Assembly: GCF_027011145.1 (NCBI RefSeq)
Contig: NZ_JALVAO010000050.1
Location: 1 to 64,000, forward strand
Direction of reading: 5' to 3'
Length of the DNA stretch: 64,000 nucleotides
From: Thermococcus sp.
Lineage (GTDB): Archaea > Methanobacteriota_B > Thermococci > Thermococcales > Thermococcaceae
The position numbers and the translations under genes are program-made. Below are positions 1 through 8,875 of the stretch, piece after piece. Position 1 is the stretch's first letter, and each line of letters opens with the position of its first letter. The notes under the pieces were generated by a model. It did no database searches and was not told the origin of the DNA. It saw only the letters and a list, made by a program, of their open reading frames with translations.

Positions 1-282
1 AGGAGGAACCTCGTCTGGAAGAGGCTGAACGAGATGGGCCTGCCGACCGTTAAACCGAAGGGAGCCTTCTATATCTTCCCGCGCATTAAAGACACCGGCC
101 TCACAGACAAGGAGTTCAGCGAGTTAATGCTCAAAGAAGCTAAAGTTGCCGTCGTTCCGGGTTCGGCCTTCGGAAAGGCCGGTGAGGGCTACATCAGGAT
201 AAGCTATGCAACGGCCTACGAGAAGCTCGAGGAAGCTATGGACAGAATGGAGAAAGTTTTAAAGGAGAAAAAGTTGGTCTGA
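1..282 (+). CDS. PLP-dependent class I aminotransferase, C-terminal fragment
   Basis: The frame is open from the first base, so the gene starts outside the window; only the last 93 residues are seen. The GAFYIFP segment and the GYIRISYA segment are typical of the small C-terminal domain of fold-type I aminotransferases, where the arginine of the second segment binds the substrate carboxylate. The protein would use pyridoxal phosphate to transaminate amino acids in the cytosol; the substrate (aspartate, alanine or aromatic) cannot be told from this piece. It ends one base before the end of the convergent phosphoesterase gene. Confidence 0.9.
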   Translation, partial: RRNLVWKRLNEMGLPTVKPKGAFYIFPRIKDTGLTDKEFSELMLKEAKVAVVPGSAFGKAGEGYIRISYATAYEKLEEAMDRMEKVLKEKKLV

Positions 283-283
283 G

Positions 284-940
284 TTATAGTTCCCCGAGCT
301 CCACGTTTTCCACCTTTTTTGTCGCCTCATTGAGCTCGATAACGGCGTAGTAACCCCTGAAAAGCGGGCCGGGATTAACGATGACTGTTTTTCCGACCCT
401 GTCAACGCTCCTGGCTTCGTGTATATGCCCGGTGACGACGAGGGGTGGCTGGTTCCTCTCAATGAACTCCCTCAGAGCTTTGCTTCCAACGTGGAGGCCC
501 GAATGAATTCTATCAGCTTTGGTTTCCCTCGGAGGAACGTGAGAGAGAATAACATCTCCGGGGCGGTAGTTCCGCTCAAGGATTTTCATAATTTCGTCCT
601 CGGTGAGTTCCCAAACAGTGTTGAACGGGGTTATGTTGGAGCCCCCAATGCCGATGAAGCCGACGCCGTTGATTTCAACCCTCTTGTCGTGAAGGCCGAT
701 GCCGAGTTCATCGAGCAGTTGGGGGACGTCTCTGCCGTCGCAGTTGCCGTGAACTGCAAGAATTGGGATTTCCAACCTTAATAGCGGTTTGAGGACTTCT
801 TTAGCTGTTTCAATTCCTGAAAAGTGTGTTATATCACCAGCAACAAGAAGAACGTCGAAATTCGAATGTGAAACCAAACTAGTAAACTTTTCAACCCACA
901 TTCTGTTACCATGTATATCAGTCACTGCAACTATTCGCAC
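284..940 (-). CDS. Calcineurin-like metallophosphoesterase (YfcE/MJ0936-like)
   Basis: About 218 residues, the usual size for small archaeal phosphodiesterases of this family. The metallophosphoesterase motifs appear in order: DIHGN (residues 8-12), GDITH, HGNCDG, SHVPP and GHIHE, which supply the two-metal site. The enzyme should hydrolyse phosphodiesters in the cytosol; the true substrate is unknown. I chose the GTG at 940 because GGAGGTGA lies just upstream; an in-frame ATG at 955 overlaps that ribosome binding site. A TATA-like stretch lies near 975-985. It converges with the aminotransferase gene. Confidence 0.85.
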   Translation of the reverse strand: MRIVAVTDIHGNRMWVEKFTSLVSHSNFDVLLVAGDITHFSGIETAKEVLKPLLRLEIPILAVHGNCDGRDVPQLLDELGIGLHDKRVEINGVGFIGIGGSNITPFNTVWELTEDEIMKILERNYRPGDVILSHVPPRETKADRIHSGLHVGSKALREFIERNQPPLVVTGHIHEARSVDRVGKTVIVNPGPLFRGYYAVIELNEATKKVENVELGEL

Positions 941-1026
941 TTTCTTCACCTCCATTTATGGAATAACACATGAACTTTAATTAATTTCTATCGACAATTG
1001 ACTAAATTAACTTTAACGTTTACCGA

Positions 1027-1042
1027 AAACCTTATAAGGTTT
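1027..1042 (+). promoter_or_regulatory. Perfect 16-bp palindrome enclosing a TATA box
   Basis: The sequence aaaccttataaggttt is its own reverse complement and has the TATA-like core cttataagg at its centre. The distance to the Shine-Dalgarno site (1061-1067) and ATG (1071) fits a promoter for the downstream small gene. A dimeric repressor bound here would block TBP; this role is inferred. Confidence 0.6.
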
Positions 1043-1070
1043 AGGCTCCCCTAAGAGATTAGGTGATAGC

Positions 1071-1286
1071 ATGGAGAGGGTTAAGTCAATACTTCATAGA
1101 AGACTTGAGGTTGTTAAGAAAAGGAAAGAAATTCTAATCCTTGAAGAGGCAAAGCTAGTGAGAATGGCAAAACAGAAAAAAGACGTCGCCCACAAACTTG
1201 CAAAGGTTAAGAGCGAAAAACTTGCACTGATGATGGAAGAGGCTAAACTTCTAAGAACGCTCAAACAGAACTCTTCCGCTTTCTGA
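1071..1286 (+). CDS. Small basic coiled-coil protein, unknown function
   Basis: 71 residues, almost entirely predicted helix, rich in Lys, Glu and Leu. It contains two related halves: EEAKLVRMAKQKK around residues 25-37 and EEAKLLRTLKQNS around 56-68, suggesting an internal duplication or a short coiled coil. The start is supported by AGGTGAT three bases before the ATG and by a TATA box at 1031-1039. I do not recognise a family. It lies alone between divergent and convergent neighbours. Confidence 0.7.
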   Translation: MERVKSILHRRLEVVKKRKEILILEEAKLVRMAKQKKDVAHKLAKVKSEKLALMMEEAKLLRTLKQNSSAF

Positions 1287-1328
1287 ACTTTCCAAACTTT
1301 TAAGAAGGAAAGGTCGAAAAAGAGGGAA

Positions 1329-2546
1329 TCAGAAGACGTTGAGCTTGTCCTCAAGAATCAGCTTCTGTATCTTCGTTATGTTGGCTAGCCACTCGTCGGC
1401 AATCTCGTAGGCCGGCTTCTGGAGGACGTCGATTGAGTAGCCCTTCTTCGGGATTATCTGGACGCTGGCAACGAGGGGCTCGTCAATTGGCTTGCCTATC
1501 TGGCTCAGAATCCTCACGTAGACCTCCTCAACTCCCTCGACCTGCTCGGCTATGTCGTTGGCTATGAGCATAGAGAGGAGGTTGTATATCTTTCCAACGT
1601 GGCTAACCGGGTTCTTTCCGGCCGCGGCTTCCATACTCATGTGCCTGTTTGGAGTGATGAGGCCGTTTACGCGGTTGCCCCTTCCAACGCTACCGTCGTC
1701 TCCAGCTTCCGCGCTCGTTCCTGTGACAGTGATGTAATAAATTCCATCTTTTGGATCATCGGCTGTGTTAACGTATATCTTTGTAGGTCTCTCTGTGTGG
1801 GCCTCGACTATCTCTTTAGCTTTCTCGTAGATAGCTTCCTTAACTGCCATGTACTCGTCGGGGTTTTCAACTTCACTGTCCACTATAGCCGCGGCTATTG
1901 TGAGGTCAATCTCATCTCCCCTCCTGAGACCCATGACTTTGATGTCCTCGCCGACGGCCGGCCATTCCTTCTTGAACTCGTCGCTGTTGAGTGCTTTCTC
2001 AGTCTCAAGAACTATCTTTTCCGTTTCGCTGAGCGGGGCGTAGCCGACTCCAAAGGATGTGTCGTTGGCGAGCGGAATCGGGTTCTCCTTGGCCTTGTTG
2101 AAGACACCCACGAGGTCAACGCTTCCCTGTCCGATGCGTGAGTCTATGACAACGTGGTTCTCGATGTCAAGGTGCCTAACGGCCTTTTTGAGATAGTCCT
2201 TTGCGGCCTTTATGGCTATCTCGTGGACCGGGAAGAACTCCCTGTCAACCATCTCAACTGCCCTTCCGGAGAGGAGGATGTAAATCGGCTTTATGACCTC
2301 TCCACCGCCAAACTGCGGATAGGCCCTACCGCCAACGACTTCAACCTGGTCAGTGTTGTGGTGGAGGATTATGCCGTATCTCTTGATGTACTCCCTGCTG
2401 AGGGCTCTGCTGACCGCCTCGGCGATACCGTCGGCAATGCTGTCCGGGTGACCTATACCCTTTCTCTCGACGAGTTCAACCTTCTGCATCTCAACAGGAG
2501 TCCTTACGAGCTCCTCAACGACGATGTTCCTAACCTTCTCGGCCAT
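1329..2546 (-). CDS. mat: S-adenosylmethionine synthetase, archaeal type
   Basis: Makes S-adenosylmethionine from methionine and ATP in the cytosol. The 405-residue protein matches the archaeal MAT family, which is distinct from bacterial MetK: the segment [14 protein letters not shown] near residue 28, followed by the [12 protein letters not shown] region and the [14 protein letters not shown] region, are family hallmarks. The start at 2546 (MAEKVRN) is preceded by AGGTGGTGAC; a longer frame to 2630 would cross the TATA-like stretch (2593-2602). Single gene, with a promoter of its own. Confidence 0.96.
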   Translation of the reverse strand: MAEKVRNIVVEELVRTPVEMQKVELVERKGIGHPDSIADGIAEAVSRALSREYIKRYGIILHHNTDQVEVVGGRAYPQFGGGEVIKPIYILLSGRAVEMVDREFFPVHEIAIKAAKDYLKKAVRHLDIENHVVIDSRIGQGSVDLVGVFNKAKENPIPLANDTSFGVGYAPLSETEKIVLETEKALNSDEFKKEWPAVGEDIKVMGLRRGDEIDLTIAAAIVDSEVENPDEYMAVKEAIYEKAKEIVEAHTERPTKIYVNTADDPKDGIYYITVTGTSAEAGDDGSVGRGNRVNGLITPNRHMSMEAAAGKNPVSHVGKIYNLLSMLIANDIAEQVEGVEEVYVRILSQIGKPIDEPLVASVQIIPKKGYSIDVLQKPAYEIADEWLANITKIQKLILEDKLNVF

Positions 2547-2685
2547 GAGCGTCACCACCTTTTCCTTTAGCAAGGCTCGCTTCGGCGGAGCTCTTATATA
2601 ATTTTCGGCATGAATTAGGAAAACTAACATTCCTACTGGTTATGAACCTCGAAAGCCTTAAAATATACCCCGAATAATTTTCTAC

Positions 2686-2835
2686 GACGGTCTCCGCCCG
2701 GTGGCCCGGGCCCGGGAGTGGGTTGAGCCTTCGATGAACGGGTAAGACGATGCCGGGCGGACAGGGCTTGGCCTCCGGACCGCCTGAGGGTGGCGATGCC
2801 TTCGATGAGGGTGGGGGATAGCCAAGCCCACATTT
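2686..2835 (+). ncRNA. Double-hairpin H/ACA-type small guide RNA
   Basis: A GC-rich stretch between AT-rich flanks. Hairpin 1 closes with a perfect 8-bp stem (ccgcccgg 2694-2701 with ccgggcgg 2753-2760) followed directly by ACA (2761-2763). Hairpin 2 closes with a perfect 9-bp stem (gggcttggc 2764-2772 with gccaagccc 2821-2829) followed directly by ACA (2830-2832). Each hairpin has GA/UGA elements in its upper part like the K-loops that bind L7Ae. A TATA-like stretch (cttaaaatat, 2657-2666) lies upstream. Known H/ACA RNAs guide pseudouridylation of rRNA. Ends are approximate. Confidence 0.82.
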
Positions 2836-2869
2836 TTAAGGCGTTTCTCCAACCTTCTCCGGTGGGAGC

Positions 2870-3490
2870 ATGAAGATGGAGGAGATTATAGAGGCCATAA
2901 GGAGCGTTCTGGACGAGAAAGATTCCCTGAGGGAGGAGGCCCTTAAACTTACGAGGGAAATCGTCAGGCTTAGCGGAGATACCGTTAAAGCAATCCACCG
3001 CGGAGAGCTAAACCTCGCAAAGGAGCGCTGGGAAGAAACTAGAGAGAGGGTAGAAAGACTCAGGGAGATGCTGAAAGACCACCCGGACCTCTACTACTCC
3101 GGCTACGTTCAGACCGCCAACCAGGAGTTCGTTGAGGCCTCGCTCCTCCTCAGCTACGTTGAAGGCCAACCGTATCCGTCCCCTGAGAAGCTGGGCGTTC
3201 CCCACGCCGATTACGCCCTGGGTATTGGGGACTTCATCGGCGAGCTCAGGAGGTATTTTCTTCACAGACTCCTGGAGGGGGACATTGAAAGGGCAGAAAA
3301 TGTCTACCGCGAAATGGAGAGCGTTTACAACGCCTTTATAACGCTTGAGTACCCGAAGGGTCTAGTAAACGTCAGGCAGAAGCAGGACCAGGCACGCTAC
3401 GTCCTTGAGAGGACACTCGAGGATTTGGTGAGGGCAAAGCTCAACAGAAGCCTTGAGAAAAAGCTTGAGAAGGCATTGAATAATGATTGA
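2870..3490 (+). CDS. Translin family protein
   Basis: 206 residues, all helical, with the translin pattern: long charged N-terminal helices, the segment [14 protein letters not shown] in the middle, then [20 protein letters not shown] and a C-terminal helix with the arginine-rich [18 protein letters not shown]. Translins form octameric shells that bind or cleave RNA; in archaea the role is unclear. Members in Thermococcales have sometimes been labelled haloacid dehalogenase, which the sequence does not support. First gene of a tight operon; the next start lies inside its last codons. Confidence 0.85.
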   Translation: MKMEEIIEAIRSVLDEKDSLREEALKLTREIVRLSGDTVKAIHRGELNLAKERWEETRERVERLREMLKDHPDLYYSGYVQTANQEFVEASLLLSYVEGQPYPSPEKLGVPHADYALGIGDFIGELRRYFLHRLLEGDIERAENVYREMESVYNAFITLEYPKGLVNVRQKQDQARYVLERTLEDLVRAKLNRSLEKKLEKALNND

Positions 3491-4070
3491 ATTAAACAAT
3501 TACATAATTCGGGAAAAACTCAAAAAAATTGCCGAGGTTCAGGAGAGACTCTCGAAAAGGATAACCGAGAGACCCGTGAGAAGGGAAGACGTCAAAACCG
3601 TAGGTGCCGTTGATGTCTCCTACCGGGGAAACACGGCAGTCTCGGCCCTCGTGGTGTGCACCTTTCCAAAATGCGAGGTGCTTGAAACGAGAACTGTCAA
3701 AACGCAGGTTGGATTTCCCTACGTTCCAACCTACTTCTTTCTCAGAGAGACAAGGCCAGTCCTGCTCGTGGTTGGAAACGCTAACTTCGACGTTCTACTG
3801 GTGGAGGGACACGGAAGGGCCCACCCAAGGGGCTATGGTCTGGCCTCCCACATAGGGCTTCTCATCGGAAAGCCCGTTATCGGGGTGGCAAGGAAACCCT
3901 TACGGGGGGTTTCGCCCGAGCTGTACAGAAGGGTAGGAAAAGCTTATGTAAGCGTCGGGCATCTGATAGACTTGACCTCAGCAGTTGAGATAGTTAAGAT
4001 ACTAAACGATAATGGATATCCGAAACCCCTCAAGCTCGCTGATAAGCTCTCGAAGAGGTGCAACCGATGA
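3483..4070 (+). CDS. nfi: Endonuclease V
   Basis: Cleaves DNA (and in some organisms RNA) near inosine, so it handles deaminated adenine, a real threat at high temperature. 195 residues, slightly shorter than bacterial Nfi. Landmarks are GAVDVSYRG (metal-binding Asp), [10 protein letters not shown] (the wedge PYIP-type region), [15 protein letters not shown] (second acidic residue plus the GxGxxHPRxxG signature) and [11 protein letters not shown]. It overlaps translin by 8 bp and its stop overlaps the next start as ATGA. Confidence 0.95.
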   Translation: MIELNNYIIREKLKKIAEVQERLSKRITERPVRREDVKTVGAVDVSYRGNTAVSALVVCTFPKCEVLETRTVKTQVGFPYVPTYFFLRETRPVLLVVGNANFDVLLVEGHGRAHPRGYGLASHIGLLIGKPVIGVARKPLRGVSPELYRRVGKAYVSVGHLIDLTSAVEIVKILNDNGYPKPLKLADKLSKRCNR

Positions 4071-4702
4071 AGAAAATCAAGCTCCTGGTTTTGCTCGCCG
4101 GCAGGGGGGCAGTGGGAAAGAAGGTTCGCGTAACCGTTAGAGAGCTCGCAAACGAACTTAACGTTTCCCCCCAGACTGTTCTTAGACTTCTGGGGGAGAT
4201 GGAAGAAGAAGGGCTCATAAAGAGACTCGTGGAGGGCAAAAGGACTTTCATTGAGGTAACACCCGAGGGGGCAGGCTTTCTAAGAGACCTTTGCGAGGAG
4301 ATTTCGAAGGCACTTTCCACCGGGGTAATAATAGGCGAGGTTGTGTCGGGACTCGGTGAGGGGGCCTATTACGTTAAACAGTACTCTCCTCTAATAAGGG
4401 AATATCTCGGCTTTGAGCCTTACCCTGGAACCCTAAACGTCCGAGTCCTCTTCCCGAAGACCGTTTTCGATGCCCTTTGCAACGCGAGGCCGGTCATAAT
4501 CCCGGGGTTCACAAGAGGGGGCAGAACCTTTGGGGACGTTAAAGCCTACCGCGTGAGGATTGACTCGATAGAAGGGGCTATAGTAATACCCTCGCGAACC
4601 GTCCATCCGCCAAAGATAGCGGAGATAGTTGCCCCCGTCAAGCTGAGGGAGAAACTCGGTCTCCGTGATGGGGACAGAATTAGGATTGAGGTGGTAGAAT
4701 GA
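4067..4702 (+). CDS. ribK: CTP-dependent riboflavin kinase with N-terminal HTH
   Basis: Phosphorylates riboflavin to FMN using CTP, the archaeal route. Residues 1-90 form a winged helix ([17 protein letters not shown], then a wing), and 95-205 form the RibK barrel with [11 protein letters not shown] and [10 protein letters not shown]. The HTH-RibK fusion is common in euryarchaea and could let flavin status control transcription, though that is inference. I chose the ATG at 4067, seven bases after GAGGTG, instead of the GTG at 4058. 211 residues. Confidence 0.93.
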   Translation: MKKIKLLVLLAGRGAVGKKVRVTVRELANELNVSPQTVLRLLGEMEEEGLIKRLVEGKRTFIEVTPEGAGFLRDLCEEISKALSTGVIIGEVVSGLGEGAYYVKQYSPLIREYLGFEPYPGTLNVRVLFPKTVFDALCNARPVIIPGFTRGGRTFGDVKAYRVRIDSIEGAIVIPSRTVHPPKIAEIVAPVKLREKLGLRDGDRIRIEVVE

Positions 4703-5235
4703 AAGTAAACGTTGGTGCCATGCTTACCTTCGCAGGAACGGGCGCGTTCTTTGGGTTTTTACTTGCCGTTCTTGCATACGGGCCCTACGAGAACCAGCTC
4801 TTTGCTTACGGGATTTACGTTGGGCTCATCATCGGGGCCCTCCTTGGGATTAGGGCCGATGAGGGGTGGAACTTCAGGACATCGTCTGTTTCCTTCCTCC
4901 TAGGAATCGCAATGACGCTTATTCTCGCACTATGGTGGGTCTATAGAGGGATAGACGCCCGGTTTGCCAACCTCATGCTTGGAATTGTTCTCGGAACGGG
5001 CCTCTTAGTAAAACCAACGAACTTCACCGACGCGCTTGTAAGCCCCGCGACTTACCTCGGGGGGACCACTACCGCTCTGCTCATCTTGAAGAACTACGGA
5101 AGCTTTCAGTCCGTTGAGCACGGAGTTACGGCAATCCTCATCTTCACGGGAAGTGCCATGGCCCTCATTTTCTTTGGGGCGCTCGGCAGGTGGGGTTTCG
5201 AGAAGTTCAGGAACTTTGGCAAAAAAAGAAAGTAG
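4699..5235 (+). CDS. Integral membrane protein, unknown function
   Basis: 178 residues with about five or six hydrophobic segments (near residues 7-27, 35-52, 65-82, 90-105, 118-130 and 140-162) and a basic C-terminal tail ending GKKRK, which would be cytosolic. Its ATG overlaps the riboflavin kinase stop, so it is translationally coupled to ribK. A flavin-related transport role would be a guess from position only; I do not recognise the family. Confidence 0.75.
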   Translation: MKVNVGAMLTFAGTGAFFGFLLAVLAYGPYENQLFAYGIYVGLIIGALLGIRADEGWNFRTSSVSFLLGIAMTLILALWWVYRGIDARFANLMLGIVLGTGLLVKPTNFTDALVSPATYLGGTTTALLILKNYGSFQSVEHGVTAILIFTGSAMALIFFGALGRWGFEKFRNFGKKRK

Positions 5236-5279
5236 CAACGCTTAAATATGCTCATTGATAACCTAAGGCGGTGATTGAA

Positions 5280-5489
5280 ATGGTGATGAGGCTTTCAAAG
5301 CTCTACGGCAAGCAGATTTACAATACGAAGGGCAACTACGTGGGTTACGTTGACGAGGTCTTAATCGAGATTGACAGGGGAAAAGGAAAAGTACTCGCGC
5401 TTGTTTTGCCGGGAGAAAAGGTTGGAGTCCCCTACGACCGCGTTACTGCAATAGGGGACATAGTCCTCGTGAAGGCAAAGGAGGATTAA
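5280..5489 (+). CDS. PRC-barrel domain protein
   Basis: 69 residues folding as one small beta barrel: LYGKQIYNTKGNYVGYVDEV, then a KVLALVLPGEKVGVPYDRV stretch and IGDIVLVKAKE, the standard PRC-barrel order. Small stand-alone PRC-barrel proteins are common in archaea and some act with division or RNA-processing factors; no partner is shown here. The ATG at 5280 follows GGCGGTGAT; a GTG at 5271 lies inside that ribosome binding site. TATA-like cttaaatatg at 5241. Confidence 0.85.
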   Translation: MVMRLSKLYGKQIYNTKGNYVGYVDEVLIEIDRGKGKVLALVLPGEKVGVPYDRVTAIGDIVLVKAKED

Positions 5490-6949
5490 CCTTCTTTCAC
5501 CTTTAAAGCTTCCAGGAACCTTTCTGTAACCGCTTCCTCAACGAGCTTAAGGAGGGAGTTCTTGTCCTTGGCGAGCTTGAAGATTCCAAGGGGTATCCTG
5601 GCCCCTCCGGCCCTCGCGTGGCCACCTCCGGAGCCGAGTTCTCCGAAGGCCTCCTTCATAACGGCACCGATATTGACCCTAACGTCTCTCGTCCTTGCTG
5701 AAATCTCGATTTTGTCGTCAACGATTCCAAAGACGAGGACGGTCGTTATGCCCTCCAGCCTGAGGAGGAAGTCCGCTGCTTCCGCAAGGGCGTCGCGGTT
5801 GGTAATGAAACCTACGTTGCTTATTATTATGTTTTTGTATATCCTCCTGTGCATTATGGCTCTCGCGAGGATTTCGGCGGTTTCGGTACTTATGTCGGGG
5901 TGCTCTATCTTATCAAGGAGCTCGTAGTCAACTTTACCGGCTAAAAATTCTATTGCCTTCAAATCGACGGGGCTCAGCTTCGAGAACTTCTTTGTGTCTA
6001 TGTATATGCCGTAGAAGAGGGCAGTCGCGAGGGGCGGTGAAACTGCTATGTTGAGGCCTTTGAGATACTCCACGAGGATTGATGATGCTGAATTGACGTC
6101 GGGCCTTATGTCCAGGAATGCATCATCAGGAAGGACATCGGAGAGGTGCTGGAGAACCTGATGATGATCGATGACAATTTTAATCCTCTCGTAGTCGGAG
6201 TTCTCGAGTATTGTAAGGTTTCCATTGGGCTGACAATCAACTAGAGCTATGTAAGGATATCTTCTTAGTTCATATGAACCTCTAGAAACGCGAGTTACTT
6301 CGATTCCAAGGAGATTGATAAAGGCTCTGTTTTCGTGATGAGTGATCTCCCCACCGTGAACTATTTTTGTTTTGAATCCAAGGGTTTGAGCTATAAGGCT
6401 TAGAGCTGCGGCGCTTGCAAGAGAATCTGGATCAGGGTTGTCATGCATAACTATAAGCAGAGAATCGCCATTTGCCTTTAGTTCCCTGAGTTTTTTAACG
6501 AGAAGATTAACATTCTTTTTTTCTCCAATGTGCTTTACCATCCTAATCAGAGCATCTCTTAGAGCCGTTCTGGGGGAAATTGCATAGTCCACATTAACGT
6601 CTGCTTCAAAGCTTTCTTTTATGCTCGTCTTGAGCTCTTCAAGATTTATTTCATCGGGGAGCACCGTTATTATAGGAACTTCTTTATTGTTTGTTCTGAT
6701 GACGTAGACGGTCTTTTTTATTGTTTCAACGTCCATAGTTGTTATTATCACGAGCTCTGATTTCTCAATTCCCGCTTTTAAGAGAGTAGCTGTATATGAA
6801 AAATCACCGTGAACTACATGAAAACCGCTTTCTTCAAGAGTTCTCGCTCGGATTTCATTTTTTTCAACTATCACAACATCGAACTCTCCCCTGAGGGCCT
6901 CTGCTATTGAACGCCCCAGGGCTCCCCCTCCAAGTATGAGGATTCTCAT
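5486..6949 (-). CDS. TrkA-N / DHH / DHHA1 fusion phosphoesterase
   Basis: 487 residues. Residues 1-120 are a Rossmann RCK (TrkA-N) fold starting RILILGGGALGRSIAEAL. Residues 150-330 are a DHH phosphoesterase: HDNPDPDSLAS (motif I), VDCQ (motif II) and DHHQ (motif III) with manganese ligands. The C-terminal DHHA1 part ends with GSGGGHARAGGARI. DHH enzymes cut phosphodiesters such as cyclic dinucleotides or nanoRNA; the RCK part may sense NAD(H) or a nucleotide. Start at 6949 follows GGGTGAT. Its end overlaps the PRC-barrel gene by four bases. Confidence 0.88.
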   Translation of the reverse strand: MRILILGGGALGRSIAEALRGEFDVVIVEKNEIRARTLEESGFHVVHGDFSYTATLLKAGIEKSELVIITTMDVETIKKTVYVIRTNNKEVPIITVLPDEINLEELKTSIKESFEADVNVDYAISPRTALRDALIRMVKHIGEKKNVNLLVKKLRELKANGDSLLIVMHDNPDPDSLASAAALSLIAQTLGFKTKIVHGGEITHHENRAFINLLGIEVTRVSRGSYELRRYPYIALVDCQPNGNLTILENSDYERIKIVIDHHQVLQHLSDVLPDDAFLDIRPDVNSASSILVEYLKGLNIAVSPPLATALFYGIYIDTKKFSKLSPVDLKAIEFLAGKVDYELLDKIEHPDISTETAEILARAIMHRRIYKNIIISNVGFITNRDALAEAADFLLRLEGITTVLVFGIVDDKIEISARTRDVRVNIGAVMKEAFGELGSGGGHARAGGARIPLGIFKLAKDKNSLLKLVEEAVTERFLEALKVKEG

Positions 6950-7068
6950 GACTATCACCCACTTTATGCACAACAATGTTTAAATAGGGGCTCTAATATA
7001 CTAAACCGTGACCCTACCTACGGATTCTTTAATGAGAATGGGGATATATATAGATAATGGTGGTGGGT

Positions 7069-8715
7069 ATGCAGCTACCGGATAAAACACCGCTCGTTGA
7101 GAACGTTGTAATAACATCGGCGAGTGAGCTTAGAGATCTTCTTAATCAGGCTCTTAGTCAGGGAAAAGGGGCTTTTCTAAAGATCTTCGCCAAAGACAAA
7201 AATGGGAAGTACTACATAACCGTGCTCCTTGATACTTCAAAAGTTCTGGCTGTAGAATGCCTTGTAGTTGACAATAAGCAGACTTTGATTGGAGAAGAAG
7301 CAGTTACCCTTCTTAAGTCAATACTTGAAAAGCCCATGGTTGTTGATGTGTACTCTTTGGACGAAATTGAAATGAAGCTTTCAATAGCCGAAAACCTCGA
7401 GATATATTCAGAAACTCCCAAAGTTCCCCTCGAAGAACTTCTATCTGGAAAAATAATTCAAACACAGAAGCCTGAAGAGATAACTTCAAGAACAGTTCAA
7501 TCTGAAACACTAGCTGTTAGAAAACCCTCTTTCGAGCCCCAAAAGCCAGCCCAGCCTGAGATCGTTGTCAATTTTACTGGGGGCACACTTCCAGAGGGGG
7601 CCTTTAAGAAATATGCAGAGAACATCATAAGAGAAGCCAATAGAATCAAGGGGCTTTCTATAAGCAGAATTGAGTTCGATGCAAACGTCGGTGAGGGTGT
7701 TGTCTATCTAAATGTAAGGGTCTATGGAACAACTGAGAGTACTGACAGAAGGCAGGTAGAAATAGCGGAGAAAAGAATTTTCCACATAGTAAGCAAGTAT
7801 GCCCCTATAATACTCAGGGAGGCAGAATACAAGCCCATATTGAAGGATATAAGTGTTATTCTAAACGGTGAGGAAGCAAGACCGCATGAGATTGTTGAGA
7901 AAGACAAAAAGAAAACAGGAGCTGTTACGAGGGACGGAAAGATTCAGTTATCTGTTCTTGAAGATGTCTGGCCATACTTTAGCAATTTCGCAAGAACGGT
8001 GATTAAAGAGTTAGAAACGGCAGGAATAAAGGTTAACAGGGCTTATTTTGACGTAAAGGGAAGAAGAGAGTTTGAAATAAATCTTTCAATAGTAGTTGAA
8101 GCTCCCTTTGACAGAGCAACTATTGAAAAAACAGTCAGGACGATTTTGAATAGACACGCAAAGGAACTATCAAGCTCAATAGACCGGTATATCACAGTTC
8201 ACAATATTGAAGTTGAAGTTGTAGAAAGGGCACTTCAAAAACCAGATACAGCAAAAAGAGTTGTGACCAGTGGGAAAGCTGCGGAGATACTTGCCAAAAA
8301 AGAATTACTCGAGAAAGAAGTTGAAAAACTGCTGAAAGAAGCAGGAATAGAGGAACTAGCTCCTTTCACAGAGGAAAAGAAGAAAGAAGCAGAAGAAACT
8401 CTGCTGAGGAGTAGAATAGAGCCGGCAATAGAAACCCTGAAAAACAGAGTTCATGCAGAGCTGAAGCTCATTCCAAGGGTTACATTTAAGTGGCTTAAGC
8501 TCAACCACGAGATTCAGGGTTCGACAGTCTACGTTGATATCGAGGCATCTTTCGTCAAAGAAAGCGTTGGGGGCCTCTTTGGGGCATATTCAGGTGTTTC
8601 AGATGACAGGATAAAACGAGAAATAACTGAGACAATAAACAGAATTATCACAGAAGTCTCCAGAGAGTACAGTGTGTCAATAAGGCCAAGGAAGATAAAC
8701 GTAATCCTCCGCTGA
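7069..8715 (+). CDS. Uncharacterised archaeal protein (possibly DUF2226-like)
   Basis: About 548 residues with no clear enzyme motif. The first 110 residues look like an alpha/beta domain (LPDKTPLVENVVITSASELRD...). Residues 120-160 are a low-complexity linker rich in Pro, Thr and Gln. The remainder holds three similar alpha/beta segments with strand patterns like VYLNVRVYG, FEINLSIVVEA and VYVDIEASF, suggesting a repeated domain. ATG 7069 follows GGTGGTGGG; an in-frame ATG at 7057 is the alternative. Divergent from the DHH gene. The gene is somewhat AT-richer than its neighbours. Confidence 0.7.
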   Translation: MQLPDKTPLVENVVITSASELRDLLNQALSQGKGAFLKIFAKDKNGKYYITVLLDTSKVLAVECLVVDNKQTLIGEEAVTLLKSILEKPMVVDVYSLDEIEMKLSIAENLEIYSETPKVPLEELLSGKIIQTQKPEEITSRTVQSETLAVRKPSFEPQKPAQPEIVVNFTGGTLPEGAFKKYAENIIREANRIKGLSISRIEFDANVGEGVVYLNVRVYGTTESTDRRQVEIAEKRIFHIVSKYAPIILREAEYKPILKDISVILNGEEARPHEIVEKDKKKTGAVTRDGKIQLSVLEDVWPYFSNFARTVIKELETAGIKVNRAYFDVKGRREFEINLSIVVEAPFDRATIEKTVRTILNRHAKELSSSIDRYITVHNIEVEVVERALQKPDTAKRVVTSGKAAEILAKKELLEKEVEKLLKEAGIEELAPFTEEKKKEAEETLLRSRIEPAIETLKNRVHAELKLIPRVTFKWLKLNHEIQGSTVYVDIEASFVKESVGGLFGAYSGVSDDRIKREITETINRIITEVSREYSVSIRPRKINVILR

Positions 8716-8723
8716 CCTTTTCT

Positions 8724-8785
8724 CTTTTCAGCACTCAAGATCGTCATCATCCTTTCGTCAGCACTGCCGAGGTCATCATCGTAAG
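8724..8785 (-). ncRNA. C/D box small guide RNA
   Basis: Read on the minus strand the order is box C ATGATGA (8779-8773), an 11-nt guide (8772-8762), box D' CTGA (8761-8758), a 7-nt spacer, box C' ATGATGA (8750-8744), a 12-nt guide (8743-8732) and box D CTGA (8731-8728). All four boxes match consensus and the spacings are those of archaeal sRNAs that guide 2'-O-methylation through L7Ae, Nop5 and fibrillarin. Guides read cctcggcagtg (D') and cgatcttgagtg (D). Targets were not determined; ends are approximate. Confidence 0.88.
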
Positions 8786-8875
8786 TAGTTCACCGGGACG
8801 GTTAAGTCCTTTTTTCATACCTTCATCTAAACGCTAAAGCGCTAATTTTTTAAGGCTTCCTCCAGAGTGGGAACC

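Noticed and set aside
1599-2570. Plus-strand open frames opposite SAM synthetase
   Set aside because: The minus-strand gene has full family motifs; the opposite frames have none.
2633-2998. Minus-strand open frame of 121 codons
   Set aside because: It crosses the H/ACA RNA stems and the translin promoter and start, and its protein is Pro/Arg/Gly-rich with no family features.
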